A stretch of DNA of 34,549 bases from Saprospiraceae bacterium (lineage in GTDB: Bacteria; Bacteroidota; Bacteroidia; Chitinophagales; Saprospiraceae). The stretch's first letter is position 1. Each line of letters starts with the position of its first letter. Positions 6,087 through 14,817 of this stretch are shown here, one piece after another. Both the position numbers and the translations under genes were made by a program. The stretch spans positions 1-34,549 of the forward strand of contig JAHDEL010000036.1 in the NCBI GenBank assembly GCA_020628855.1, written 5' to 3'. A model generated the notes under the pieces. That model worked only from the letters and a program-made list of their open reading frames with translations. It made no database searches and was not told where the DNA came from.

Positions 6087-8534
6087 ATGAAACGACACTT
6101 AATCATATTATTCTGCTTGCTCTGCTTAGGATCAACATCAGTTGTTGGTCAGACATTTAGAGCATTCATGGAAGCAGCTGAGAATGCAGTCCTCAATGAG
6201 GATTACTATAGTGCACTTGAGTACTATGGTGAAGCACTGGAGTTCGATGAGACTAATCTTGAAGTCCAGTATAAATATGCAGAAGCTGCCAAAAATTTCC
6301 ATGCCTATACTCTTGCAGAACAAGAGTTCCAAAGAACATTGGATTTGGATAGTACTTTCCAATTTCCGCTGACAACATACCACTTAGCCGAAGTACAACA
6401 ACAGCTTGGAAAATATCAAGATGCAAAAAGAAATTATGAGCTTTTCTTAAGTGAATACACTGGGAAAGATGAGTCTCTCATGACTTCATCTCGTAATGAG
6501 ATAGAAGCATGTAATTGGGCGATTGATCAAGAAGATGTCCTTGGCGTTAATGCTGAAGTAGAAAGGTTAAATAATAATATAAATACAGGATACTCAGAAT
6601 TTGGAGCCTTGAGCCATGAAGATGAGCTCTACTATTCTTCATTAAGATTTGAGAATCAAAATGGAGAGTTTGACCCTGCGAGGTCATTTGCCAAAATATT
6701 AAAGTCATTGGATGGAGATGCTGCAGGTGAAGTCATTGAAAATGGAGCAATAAATGATACCCGTCTCCATGTTGCTCACACCTCTATTCCGGAGAATAAT
6801 GCTTACATCTTTTATACAATTTGCGAATATGATAATGCCTATGATATTAGATGTGATCTTTACTATAGACCAATAGACGACAATGGAATGTATGGTGAAG
6901 CAATGCCTTTGCCTAATTATATAAATGGAAGGGAGTTTACTTCCACTCAGCCTCATGCAAGTATTAATAAAGAGACTGGTGAAATTGAGTTGTATTATAG
7001 TTCCAATAGAAGACTAGAAGGTGGAGTAGAAAGAGGATTGGATATTTGGAAAACAACAATGCGAGAAGACGGCACTTTCACTCAACCTGAAAATGTACAA
7101 CGCGTGAATACTGCTGGAGATGAGATTACGCCATTCTTCCATCAAGGTTCTCAAACTTTATATTTCAGTTCGAACGCTGGATTTAGATTTGGAGGTTATG
7201 ATATCTTCAAGTCAAACAAATCAGAAGGTGCATTCCAAGAAAGAGTAAACCTTGGGAAAGAGATTAATACCAGCTTCAATGACGTGTATTACAATCTCAG
7301 TAAGAATGGTCAAGAAGCATATTTTTCTTCCAATAGAATCGGCTCTTTATACTTAGATGAACTCGCCGAAGCATGTTGTTATGACATCTATAAAGCAAGC
7401 ATAGAGTCTACAGTCATCAAGTTGAATGCTTTGACATTCATTGAGAAGAATATGGCACCACTTGATGGAGCTACCGTAGAATTATATGATGCGCTATCTG
7501 GTGAGTTATTAGGTGAGATTACAGTAAATGATAGTAATGAGCATTTATTTGATATTGAATCTGGCAGAGAGTACAAGCTTGTGGCTAAGAAGCAGGGTTA
7601 TGAAAATGATACCATCTTATTTAATACCTACGATACAAAGGATAGCTTAATTACAAAGAAACTGTTCCTTGAGTCCAAATGTATCGAGTTGGATCTGACA
7701 ACATTCGAACAATTAACAGGTAAAGACTTAACTGGAGTTGAAATAGTTATTGAAGACTTAACCTATCCAGGTGGAAGAATTCAACGATCTAATATGAATG
7801 GTAATGATTTTAATTTCTGTTTAGAAAAGGACAGAGAGTATAAAATCACTGCAAATAAATATGGATATGAATCCTCTTCAATTTTGGTTGATACCAGAAA
7901 TAATCTTCCTAATAATAGAATAGAAAGAAAGATCTACTTGTCGAAGAAGTTAGATGACCTAGCAACCATGTTGCCAGTTGTCCTATACTTTGATAATGAC
8001 GAACCAGATAAGAATACTTACAGACTGTATACTTCAAGAACTTATACAGATACATATTATCCGTACATCGCAAGAAAAGATGAATTCAAGACCCGTTACT
8101 CTGCTCCATTGTCTGCAGCATACAAAGAGTCAGCAGCAGCCAATATTGAATCTTTCTTTGAAGGTGATGTAAAAGGTGGTTATACCAAAATGCAGAAATT
8201 CCTTGCTTCTCTATTGAATAGATTAGGAAGTGGAGAAAGATTCGAATTACAGATTAAAGGGTATACCAGCCCACGGGCTTCTAATCAATACAACTTAGCC
8301 CTTGGGCAAAGAAGAGTATTTGCATTGAAGAATGAACTACGATCCTACATGGGTGGTGCACTTTCTTCTCATTTGGATAATGGAAGTCTGAAGGTAAAAG
8401 ATGTTTCCTATGGTGAAGAATTAGCTCCTTCATCAGTTAGTGATTCTTATGAAGATAGAAGAGCTTCAATATACAGTGTTGAAGCCTCAAAAGAGCGGCG
8501 AGCTACTATTGTTGACCTAATTAAACTTAATTAA
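6087..8534 (+). CDS. PorE-like protein: TPR, PD40 propeller, carboxypeptidase-regulatory-like and OmpA-like domains
   Basis: An 815-residue exported protein with the domain order of PorE, a periplasmic T9SS component that binds peptidoglycan. The start is set at the ATG at 6087, giving a clean signal peptide (MKRHLIILFCLLCLG), rather than 6033, which would add 18 polar residues. TPR-like helices occupy about 25-130. PD40/WD40-like blade motifs (ELYYSS, TLYFSSNAGF, EAYFSSNRIG) lie about 165-435. Two carboxypeptidase-regulatory-like segments follow from about 443 to 620. The OmpA-like domain starts at LYFDNDEPD (about 630) and continues through GYTSPRAS and YNLALGQRR. The Asp that binds diaminopimelate in OmpA is Ser728 here. 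The stop overlaps the adhesin start (TAATG). Confidence 0.9.
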   Translation: MKRHLIILFCLLCLGSTSVVGQTFRAFMEAAENAVLNEDYYSALEYYGEALEFDETNLEVQYKYAEAAKNFHAYTLAEQEFQRTLDLDSTFQFPLTTYHLAEVQQQLGKYQDAKRNYELFLSEYTGKDESLMTSSRNEIEACNWAIDQEDVLGVNAEVERLNNNINTGYSEFGALSHEDELYYSSLRFENQNGEFDPARSFAKILKSLDGDAAGEVIENGAINDTRLHVAHTSIPENNAYIFYTICEYDNAYDIRCDLYYRPIDDNGMYGEAMPLPNYINGREFTSTQPHASINKETGEIELYYSSNRRLEGGVERGLDIWKTTMREDGTFTQPENVQRVNTAGDEITPFFHQGSQTLYFSSNAGFRFGGYDIFKSNKSEGAFQERVNLGKEINTSFNDVYYNLSKNGQEAYFSSNRIGSLYLDELAEACCYDIYKASIESTVIKLNALTFIEKNMAPLDGATVELYDALSGELLGEITVNDSNEHLFDIESGREYKLVAKKQGYENDTILFNTYDTKDSLITKKLFLESKCIELDLTTFEQLTGKDLTGVEIVIEDLTYPGGRIQRSNMNGNDFNFCLEKDREYKITANKYGYESSSILVDTRNNLPNNRIERKIYLSKKLDDLATMLPVVLYFDNDEPDKNTYRLYTSRTYTDTYYPYIARKDEFKTRYSAPLSAAYKESAAANIESFFEGDVKGGYTKMQKFLASLLNRLGSGERFELQIKGYTSPRASNQYNLALGQRRVFALKNELRSYMGGALSSHLDNGSLKVKDVSYGEELAPSSVSDSYEDRRASIYSVEASKERRATIVDLIKLN

Positions 8535-11500
8535 TGTCAGCTATGGAGAATCGAATACAGAATACATTAAGAATGACAAGAATAGCTTACATACTATTTA
8601 CTTTGTTATTAACAACGATAAGCTTAAATGAGCTTAACGCTACACATATCATTGGTGGGGACTTATCCTATGAGTGTCTGGGTGACAATGAATATGAGTT
8701 TACATTGACAATGCGAAGAGATTGTGATAATGGGGATCCAGAAGCAACTTTTGATGATCCTGCAGTCTTAGGAATCTTCGATAGTAATGGTTCATTAGTT
8801 GTGGACCTTGGGAATGACGGTGGACTTGATATGGCATTCGCAGGCAAGTATAACATTAAGTCATCACTCTTTAATGAGTGTATAGTGCCAGGGCCCGAAT
8901 TATGTATTGAAGAGTCTATCTATAAGGTCAAAGCGTTTTTACCATTTAGACCAGGTGGGTACATTATTGCTTACCAAAGATGTTGTAGAAACATTACATT
9001 ATTGAACATAGAGGAGCCCCTGAATACAGGAGGTACTTACTTCGTTCGAATAGGACCAAAATCTTATGAGGAATGTAACAGTGGACCTTCTTGGGATGCA
9101 TGGCCTGATATCTATATTTGTGCAGATGAACCTTATAGTTTTGTTCACTCAGCTACTGATCCTGAAGGTGATTCATTAGTCTATAGACTTTGTACTCCGA
9201 CTGCTGGAGCATCTAACGATTACCCCAGACCACAGCCTCCATTTATTCCAGAAAATGATATTTATCCATACTTTGAAACAGTCACTTGGAGTAACATCTT
9301 TGATGAGACAAATATGTTTGGCTCAGGTGTGCCATTAACTATAGATTCTGAAACAGGTGAGCTAACTGCTACACCAGGGATGATTGGTCAGTTTCTTGTA
9401 GGTGTTTGTGTTGAGGAATATAGGGATGGTCAGCTCATGGGATGGTTGAGAAGAGACTTTGAAGTGAATATTCAAGAATGTGGAGATCCATCTGCAGTAG
9501 ATTTTGATTTTGAATTTGAGGATTGTAACGACCTTACAGTTAATTTTACGAATCTTTCAGAAAACTTCGATAGCTACGAATGGAACTTTAATCATCCTGA
9601 TGATGACCCAGCATTCATGAGCACTGAAGAGAATCCTACTTTCCAGTTCCCAACAGAAGGTAACTACCAAGTCCAATTGACTGGTCTGAAAAACGATGGT
9701 TGCTCGATTAATATCATCAAAAATGTGAGCGCTTTTAATGGTAATATTCAAGTAGGTTTTGATGCATTCATTAGTGGGTGCTTAGAAAACTCTGTTACTC
9801 TAATGTTAGCAGACACCAGTAGTAGCGCAGAAGGTATTTTTATAGAGACATATGAGTGGGTAATATTACTTGATGGTGTTCAACAAGATGTTAATAATGC
9901 ATCCACGATCACCTTAGATGATGTTTTGTTCGAAACTCTAGATGTAACTCTAAATGGAGTCACTAATGAGGGTTGTCCTGTCACAACATCAGAATCATAT
10001 ACATTGAATGATCTTTTACCTAATGCAGCATTTAATGCTCAGGTATTGCAATGTTATGCTAATGGTTTTCAAGTGCAATTGACAGACATGTCTACTGCAC
10101 CAAATGCCACACCTGAGATGTGGATTTGGACAGTTTCTACAAGTTCAAATTCTGAAATGTACATGGGTGCAAATCCGACTATTGATGTAGTTGATGGAGC
10201 AACAGTCGAACTAGAAGTGACATTTAGTAATGGCTGTGTAGCTTATGCTAATCAAGTATTGAATATTACTGAAGAACTGTTGCCAAGCCTCGAATTTGAA
10301 ACATCAGCTCAATCTTGTGATGAAGATGATGCTGTCTTTTCAGTCCTCATAAATCCACTTATTTCAGGTGGGACCTTGATGGCAGAGATTACTGACTATA
10401 ATTGGTCAGTTATTGATGATGGTGGATTTACGACAGTATATACTACTGAAGAAATAGTTGTTGATCTCATCACAAATGGATCGGCAGAAGTTACTCTGAT
10501 TGTAAATTATGATAATGGATGCTCAATCACCGAAACTACGATTGTTCAAGCAGGAAACTACTTGCCTTCAGTAGATATAGCATTAACCTCGGTTGAATGC
10601 CTCGATGATGATACAGTTTCTGCTCAGTTCGAATCTATAGTTGATGGAGTGGGAACTGTTGTAGATACAGCATGGACAATATTAAATGACGGTCAAACAC
10701 AAGAATTCAACGGACAGAACATTCAGGTAGAGCTTAATGCTAACTCAGATGTTGAAGTTACGGTGACACTTACTCTTGACAATGATTGTCAGGTTTCAGC
10801 AACAGAAACTTTTGAAATGGGAGGTGTTGCTGCAGTAGACCCAACTATCGATATTACAATTGATGACTGTACAGATCAGAATACAGTCATGATTACATTA
10901 ACAAATACAACAGAACCACAGAATCTTATTGAAAGCACAGATTGGAGTTATACTATTAATGGTGTAGCATTCAGTGACTCAGGGAATTCGGTTATGATCA
11001 CACTTGCCCATGATGATATCTTGGGAGTGGACATGACTGTTAACTTTACGAATTCGTGTTCTGTTACATTGACAGAAGAAGATCTTCAGTTAGATATTCC
11101 TTCGGTAGTATTTTCGGGTGAGCCTGTCCTTTCTTGTGAAGGTATGCAAGTACCATTGATTTTGAATGGTAATCCTGATTGGACCTACACTTGGGAGCCG
11201 ACTGATGGATTGACCTTTGATCCTCCAGGAGATTTTAGTAACCCACTTGTTGCGGCTTCAGATCCAGTGATCTATAATGTAACCGTAACTAATGGAGTTT
11301 GCTCAGTTGAAGAAAGCGTCATGGTTGTTACAATGACGAATGAAGATCTTGAGATTAGTGGAGAGGAATATACTTGTGATGGTAACTATACACTTACAGT
11401 CGATGCTATTGAAGGCATTGTCTACGAGTGGTCTAATTCGCCAACATTCACAAGCATAATTGCTACTGGTCCAACCTTAGTTGGTCAGTTAGATCCAAAT

Positions 11501-14500
11501 TCTTCATTTGAAACATTCTATGTTAGGATCCAAGATGATAATCCACTATGTCTAGTTGGCTCACAATCTTTTGTCGTGAATGATGGGAGTGTGTGTTTGG
11601 AGCTAGTTCAGCCATTTGTTATTTGTCAAGGAGATACTTCTCAATACGTGGCAATTAACTGTGCGCCAGACCAAATAGTAACAATGGACTGGGTTGATGA
11701 TCCTAGAATCATTGATGAAACAAATGGCATGACGCCACTCATTGGCATATCATCAACAGAAGAAGATTTCTATTTATATCTCAACGCGACTAATCAATTT
11801 GGCTGTACAATGTCAGATAGTTTATTAGTCGATGTACAAGAACAACCTGATATTGCTTATAGTTTCGAATTTGTTGAATGTGGTGAGTTAACTGTTTGTT
11901 TTACTCCTGAAGATGGTGATTTATACATCTGGAATTTCGGAGACCCTGCCAGTGGTGGAGAAAATGATGCTATTGGAAACGGTGAGATATGTCATACTTT
12001 CTCTGACTATGGAACATATGATGTGACTATGTCAGGCGTGGGTGCAGTGTGTGCTGGAATACCAGTTGTCCAAACAGTGGCATTAACTGACTTTGGTTCG
12101 ATTACTATAGATGGATTTGATGCAGATACCACTACGATTTGTGGAGACGAAATGTTGACATTTAATATTGATACGGATGTGCCTGCTGAGTTTATTACTT
12201 GGTGTTTAGGTGAAGGCAACACAGTGACTGGCACTGCTGATTTGATATTGATCCCAGCAGAAACAATGACTGGCAGTGGCGTAGCTATGGATACTTGGTT
12301 AGTTATGCCAACTGATCAGACTGTGGTAACTGATGAAGTTATTGTCAAAGTGCAAACGAGCGAAAGTTGCGTTTATACTGATAGCCTTGCAATTGATGTG
12401 TATGACTTTGGTCCAAATACGGCATTTGAAAATTTAAGTTTTGAATATTTAGGATTTGATTGTGAGACAGGTCTAGTTTGCTTCGAGGCAAATACAGATG
12501 TTGATGGAGCAATTACATGGGAGATTACTGGTGATGATTTTAGTACATCGGCTCAGGGGATACTCAATCCTTGTTTTGATTTTGCAGGAACAGGTTCTGG
12601 AACATATATGGTCAGCATTAGTGCTCCTGGAGCACCTTGCCCAGTCAATCCTTACTCAGAGTCCATTTCGATACAGGATATGCCATTTGTGGATATTCTC
12701 AATGTTGAAGATGAAACAATTGAATACTGTGTAGGAGATGAGATAACTCTTACCGCGATAAGCAATGCTCAAGATTCCCAAATATCTTGGTGTGATAGTG
12801 ATAATGTTGAGATAGCTACAGGATCTACCTACACATTTACACCTACAGAAACTGGACAAATATCAGTCAAACTCAATGGAGGAGGAGAATGTGTTGATAC
12901 GTCAGTAGTGATGTTTATTCCTTATGACTTTGGTCCTGGTACTGAAATAGAAGACTTGGATTTTACATTTAATCAACCAGATTGTGATGAAGACGTTATT
13001 TGCTTCGAAGCAAATACAGATGCAGATGGAGCATTAATCTGGACAATCACTGGAAATGGTACACAAGAAACTATTCTAGGAGATCAATTTCCATGCTATG
13101 ACTTTGCACTAACCGGATCAGGTACATACATGGTAGAACTCTCTGCACCTAATGCACCTTGCCCAGTGAATAGTGTGACCCAAGAAATTATGTTTGGTAG
13201 TCAAGGTGATCTGAGTGTGTTAGGATTTGATGATAGTATTGTGAATTATTGTGTTGGTGATTCTGTAACGCTTACAGCTACATCCAATGCGGCGAATCCT
13301 ATATTCTCCTGGTGTTCTGATGGTGTAGAAATTGCTCAAAACGAGACATTTACTTTCCTCGGAGATGATTATGATAATCTTTCAGTTAAGCTAAATACTG
13401 GGGGACAATGTGGAGATACATTACTTCTGGATATTATTCCGTACGACTTTGGACCTGGAACCGAGAATGATAGTCTTTCATTTACAGTGGAACAACCAAA
13501 TTGTGATGAGCTAGTCGTTTGTTTTGAAGCTAATGATGACGCTGGAGGATTTTTAGAATGGGTAATATCAGGAAATGGGGCAGAAGAAACTATCCTAGGA
13601 GATCAGTTTCCTTGCTATGATTTTGCATTGACTGGATCTGGTAGTTATGTTATCGATCTAAGTGCACCGAATGCACCATGCCCAATTGTTGGGTTCCAAG
13701 ATACAATTCAGATTTTTGATGAGATTCCTGAGATCGATTTATTAAGTGAAGAGATGATTGTTGCTTGCGAAGGTGATACAGTAACCTTAGTCGCTGAGGC
13801 GAATGTAGGAAACGAGTTTATTACCTGGTGTGATGCCAATGGTCAAACAGTTGGTACTGGTGATAGCCTTACAATTATAGTGAGTATGATGTCTGAGTAT
13901 ACTGCCAAAGTCGGAGACATTGCTCCGTGTCAGGATCAAGTAAGTGTTACAATCACTGGTGTTGATGTGGAAAATGCTGAAATAGTGGCTCCCGATATGG
14001 ATTGTACTGGAGAACCGGTCGAGGTGAGTGTGATTGGTTTACCAGATGGCGACTTTACATTTATGTGGGGACCTGACACATGCTTTATTGGAGATATTAC
14101 AGGACAAGAAGCATTGGTCGATGGAACATACTCAAAAGAAATCTTCGTAGAAATCATAGATAATGTTTCTGGATGTTCGACAACATTAACAGATACTTTG
14201 CTGCTGTCAGGTTTTGGTGACCTTGCTTTAGAAGTTTCTCCAAATGACACCATTTTCCTCGGTCAAGATGTTGACCTCTCTGTTGTTATAGGTAATCCTG
14301 CATGGGATTATGATTGGAGTACGGGAGATAGTGGAGTAGGAGTTGATCAAATTACTGATACGCCGAGTGAGTCTACTATCTACTCTGTAACGATTACAGA
14401 CGAAAATGGCTGTGAAGTCATCTTAGAAATGTTAGTTACTGTATTGCAACCAGATTGTAATGATGAAGATGTTTTCTTACCTACGGCATTTAGTCCTAAT

Positions 14501-14737
14501 AATGATGATGTCAATGATATACTCTTCGTAAGAAGTAACTTTATATTAGATATGGAATTCTTCGTCTACGATAGATGGGGAGAAGAGGTATTTAGAACGA
14601 CAGATATCAATACTGGTTGGGATGGGACATTCCAAGGAGAAGAGCTTGCTCCTGATGTCTATGCTTATTGTGTTAAGGTGACTTGCACAAATGAAGAAGA
14701 GTTTGTAAAAGCTGGTAATGTCAGCTTATTAAGATAA
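8534..14737 (+). CDS. Giant repeat-rich surface protein with type B (gliding-associated) T9SS sorting domain
   Basis: A 2067-residue secreted adhesin-like protein. After an N-terminal hydrophobic signal it begins with ATHIIGGDLSYECLGDN (about 35-51), the start typical of gliding-motility-associated proteins, and an AxxxCCRNIT-type cysteine segment (YQRCCRNI). A PKD domain (about 320-400, with SYEWNFNHP) is followed by five diverged ~90-residue modules with paired Cys, Ig-like segments, and a ~173-residue unit repeated three times near the C-terminus. The last ~92 residues carry FLPTAFSPNNDDVNDI, VYDRWGEEVF and GWDGTFQGE, the type B C-terminal domain (TIGR04131 family). The composition is acidic, rich in Asp, Glu, Thr and Ser, with very few Lys. 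Probable role: cell-surface adhesin or gliding protein similar in organisation, not necessarily sequence, to SprB. The start overlaps the previous stop; Met4 (8543) is an alternative. Confidence 0.92.
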   Translation: MSAMENRIQNTLRMTRIAYILFTLLLTTISLNELNATHIIGGDLSYECLGDNEYEFTLTMRRDCDNGDPEATFDDPAVLGIFDSNGSLVVDLGNDGGLDMAFAGKYNIKSSLFNECIVPGPELCIEESIYKVKAFLPFRPGGYIIAYQRCCRNITLLNIEEPLNTGGTYFVRIGPKSYEECNSGPSWDAWPDIYICADEPYSFVHSATDPEGDSLVYRLCTPTAGASNDYPRPQPPFIPENDIYPYFETVTWSNIFDETNMFGSGVPLTIDSETGELTATPGMIGQFLVGVCVEEYRDGQLMGWLRRDFEVNIQECGDPSAVDFDFEFEDCNDLTVNFTNLSENFDSYEWNFNHPDDDPAFMSTEENPTFQFPTEGNYQVQLTGLKNDGCSINIIKNVSAFNGNIQVGFDAFISGCLENSVTLMLADTSSSAEGIFIETYEWVILLDGVQQDVNNASTITLDDVLFETLDVTLNGVTNEGCPVTTSESYTLNDLLPNAAFNAQVLQCYANGFQVQLTDMSTAPNATPEMWIWTVSTSSNSEMYMGANPTIDVVDGATVELEVTFSNGCVAYANQVLNITEELLPSLEFETSAQSCDEDDAVFSVLINPLISGGTLMAEITDYNWSVIDDGGFTTVYTTEEIVVDLITNGSAEVTLIVNYDNGCSITETTIVQAGNYLPSVDIALTSVECLDDDTVSAQFESIVDGVGTVVDTAWTILNDGQTQEFNGQNIQVELNANSDVEVTVTLTLDNDCQVSATETFEMGGVAAVDPTIDITIDDCTDQNTVMITLTNTTEPQNLIESTDWSYTINGVAFSDSGNSVMITLAHDDILGVDMTVNFTNSCSVTLTEEDLQLDIPSVVFSGEPVLSCEGMQVPLILNGNPDWTYTWEPTDGLTFDPPGDFSNPLVAASDPVIYNVTVTNGVCSVEESVMVVTMTNEDLEISGEEYTCDGNYTLTVDAIEGIVYEWSNSPTFTSIIATGPTLVGQLDPNSSFETFYVRIQDDNPLCLVGSQSFVVNDGSVCLELVQPFVICQGDTSQYVAINCAPDQIVTMDWVDDPRIIDETNGMTPLIGISSTEEDFYLYLNATNQFGCTMSDSLLVDVQEQPDIAYSFEFVECGELTVCFTPEDGDLYIWNFGDPASGGENDAIGNGEICHTFSDYGTYDVTMSGVGAVCAGIPVVQTVALTDFGSITIDGFDADTTTICGDEMLTFNIDTDVPAEFITWCLGEGNTVTGTADLILIPAETMTGSGVAMDTWLVMPTDQTVVTDEVIVKVQTSESCVYTDSLAIDVYDFGPNTAFENLSFEYLGFDCETGLVCFEANTDVDGAITWEITGDDFSTSAQGILNPCFDFAGTGSGTYMVSISAPGAPCPVNPYSESISIQDMPFVDILNVEDETIEYCVGDEITLTAISNAQDSQISWCDSDNVEIATGSTYTFTPTETGQISVKLNGGGECVDTSVVMFIPYDFGPGTEIEDLDFTFNQPDCDEDVICFEANTDADGALIWTITGNGTQETILGDQFPCYDFALTGSGTYMVELSAPNAPCPVNSVTQEIMFGSQGDLSVLGFDDSIVNYCVGDSVTLTATSNAANPIFSWCSDGVEIAQNETFTFLGDDYDNLSVKLNTGGQCGDTLLLDIIPYDFGPGTENDSLSFTVEQPNCDELVVCFEANDDAGGFLEWVISGNGAEETILGDQFPCYDFALTGSGSYVIDLSAPNAPCPIVGFQDTIQIFDEIPEIDLLSEEMIVACEGDTVTLVAEANVGNEFITWCDANGQTVGTGDSLTIIVSMMSEYTAKVGDIAPCQDQVSVTITGVDVENAEIVAPDMDCTGEPVEVSVIGLPDGDFTFMWGPDTCFIGDITGQEALVDGTYSKEIFVEIIDNVSGCSTTLTDTLLLSGFGDLALEVSPNDTIFLGQDVDLSVVIGNPAWDYDWSTGDSGVGVDQITDTPSESTIYSVTITDENGCEVILEMLVTVLQPDCNDEDVFLPTAFSPNNDDVNDILFVRSNFILDMEFFVYDRWGEEVFRTTDINTGWDGTFQGEELAPDVYAYCVKVTCTNEEEFVKAGNVSLLR
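9741..11095 (+). repeat. Five diverged ~90-residue modules in the adhesin
   Basis: Modules begin near 9741, 10016, 10276, 10561 and 10834, a period of about 260-285 bases. Each has a first Cys (in contexts SGC, QC, SC, EC, DC), a central Trp in a W-hydrophobic-x-hydrophobic strand (WVILL, WIWTV, WSVI, WTIL, WSYTI) and a second Cys after Asn/Gly near the end (EGC, NGC, NGC, NDC, NSC). The pattern resembles PKD/Ig-like beta-sandwich domains with one disulfide each. DNA identity between modules is low, so the array is old. Confidence 0.65.
12401..13960 (+). repeat. Three tandem ~173-residue repeats in the adhesin
   Basis: Units start at 12401, 12923 and 13442 (522 and 519 bases apart), each opening with YDFGPxT. 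They share CFEAN, W-x-I-x-G-x, CYDFALTGSG, SAPxAPCP and CxGDxxTL. Units 2 and 3 are closest: both contain ETILGDQFPCYDFALTGSG, encoded by similar DNA with scattered silent changes. Unit 3 diverges after its first half. A much more diverged fourth copy seems to precede them at about 11870-12400 (ELTVCF, then CxGDEMLTF). The end at 13960 is approximate. Confidence 0.8.
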
Positions 14738-14768
14738 TTCGAATGGTGACATAGAATATTAATACCGA

Positions 14769-14799
14769 AGAGATCTCCTAATATGGAGGTCTCTTTTTT
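14769..14799 (+). terminator. Intrinsic terminator after the adhesin gene
   Basis: AGAGATCTCC (14769-14778) pairs with GGAGGTCTCT (14785-14794) in a 10-bp stem with one T-G wobble and a TAATAT loop, followed by a run of T to 14799. It lies 31 bases past the adhesin stop and is the clearest terminator in the window. It stands only 19 bases before the next start codon. Confidence 0.88.
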
Positions 14800-14817
14800 A
14801 TTCTCAACAATCTCAGA

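Noticed and set aside
9741-13960. Repeats in the adhesin as a CRISPR-like or mobile element
   Set aside because: The repeats keep one open frame, have ~90- or ~173-codon periods and protein-level conservation; they are domain duplications.
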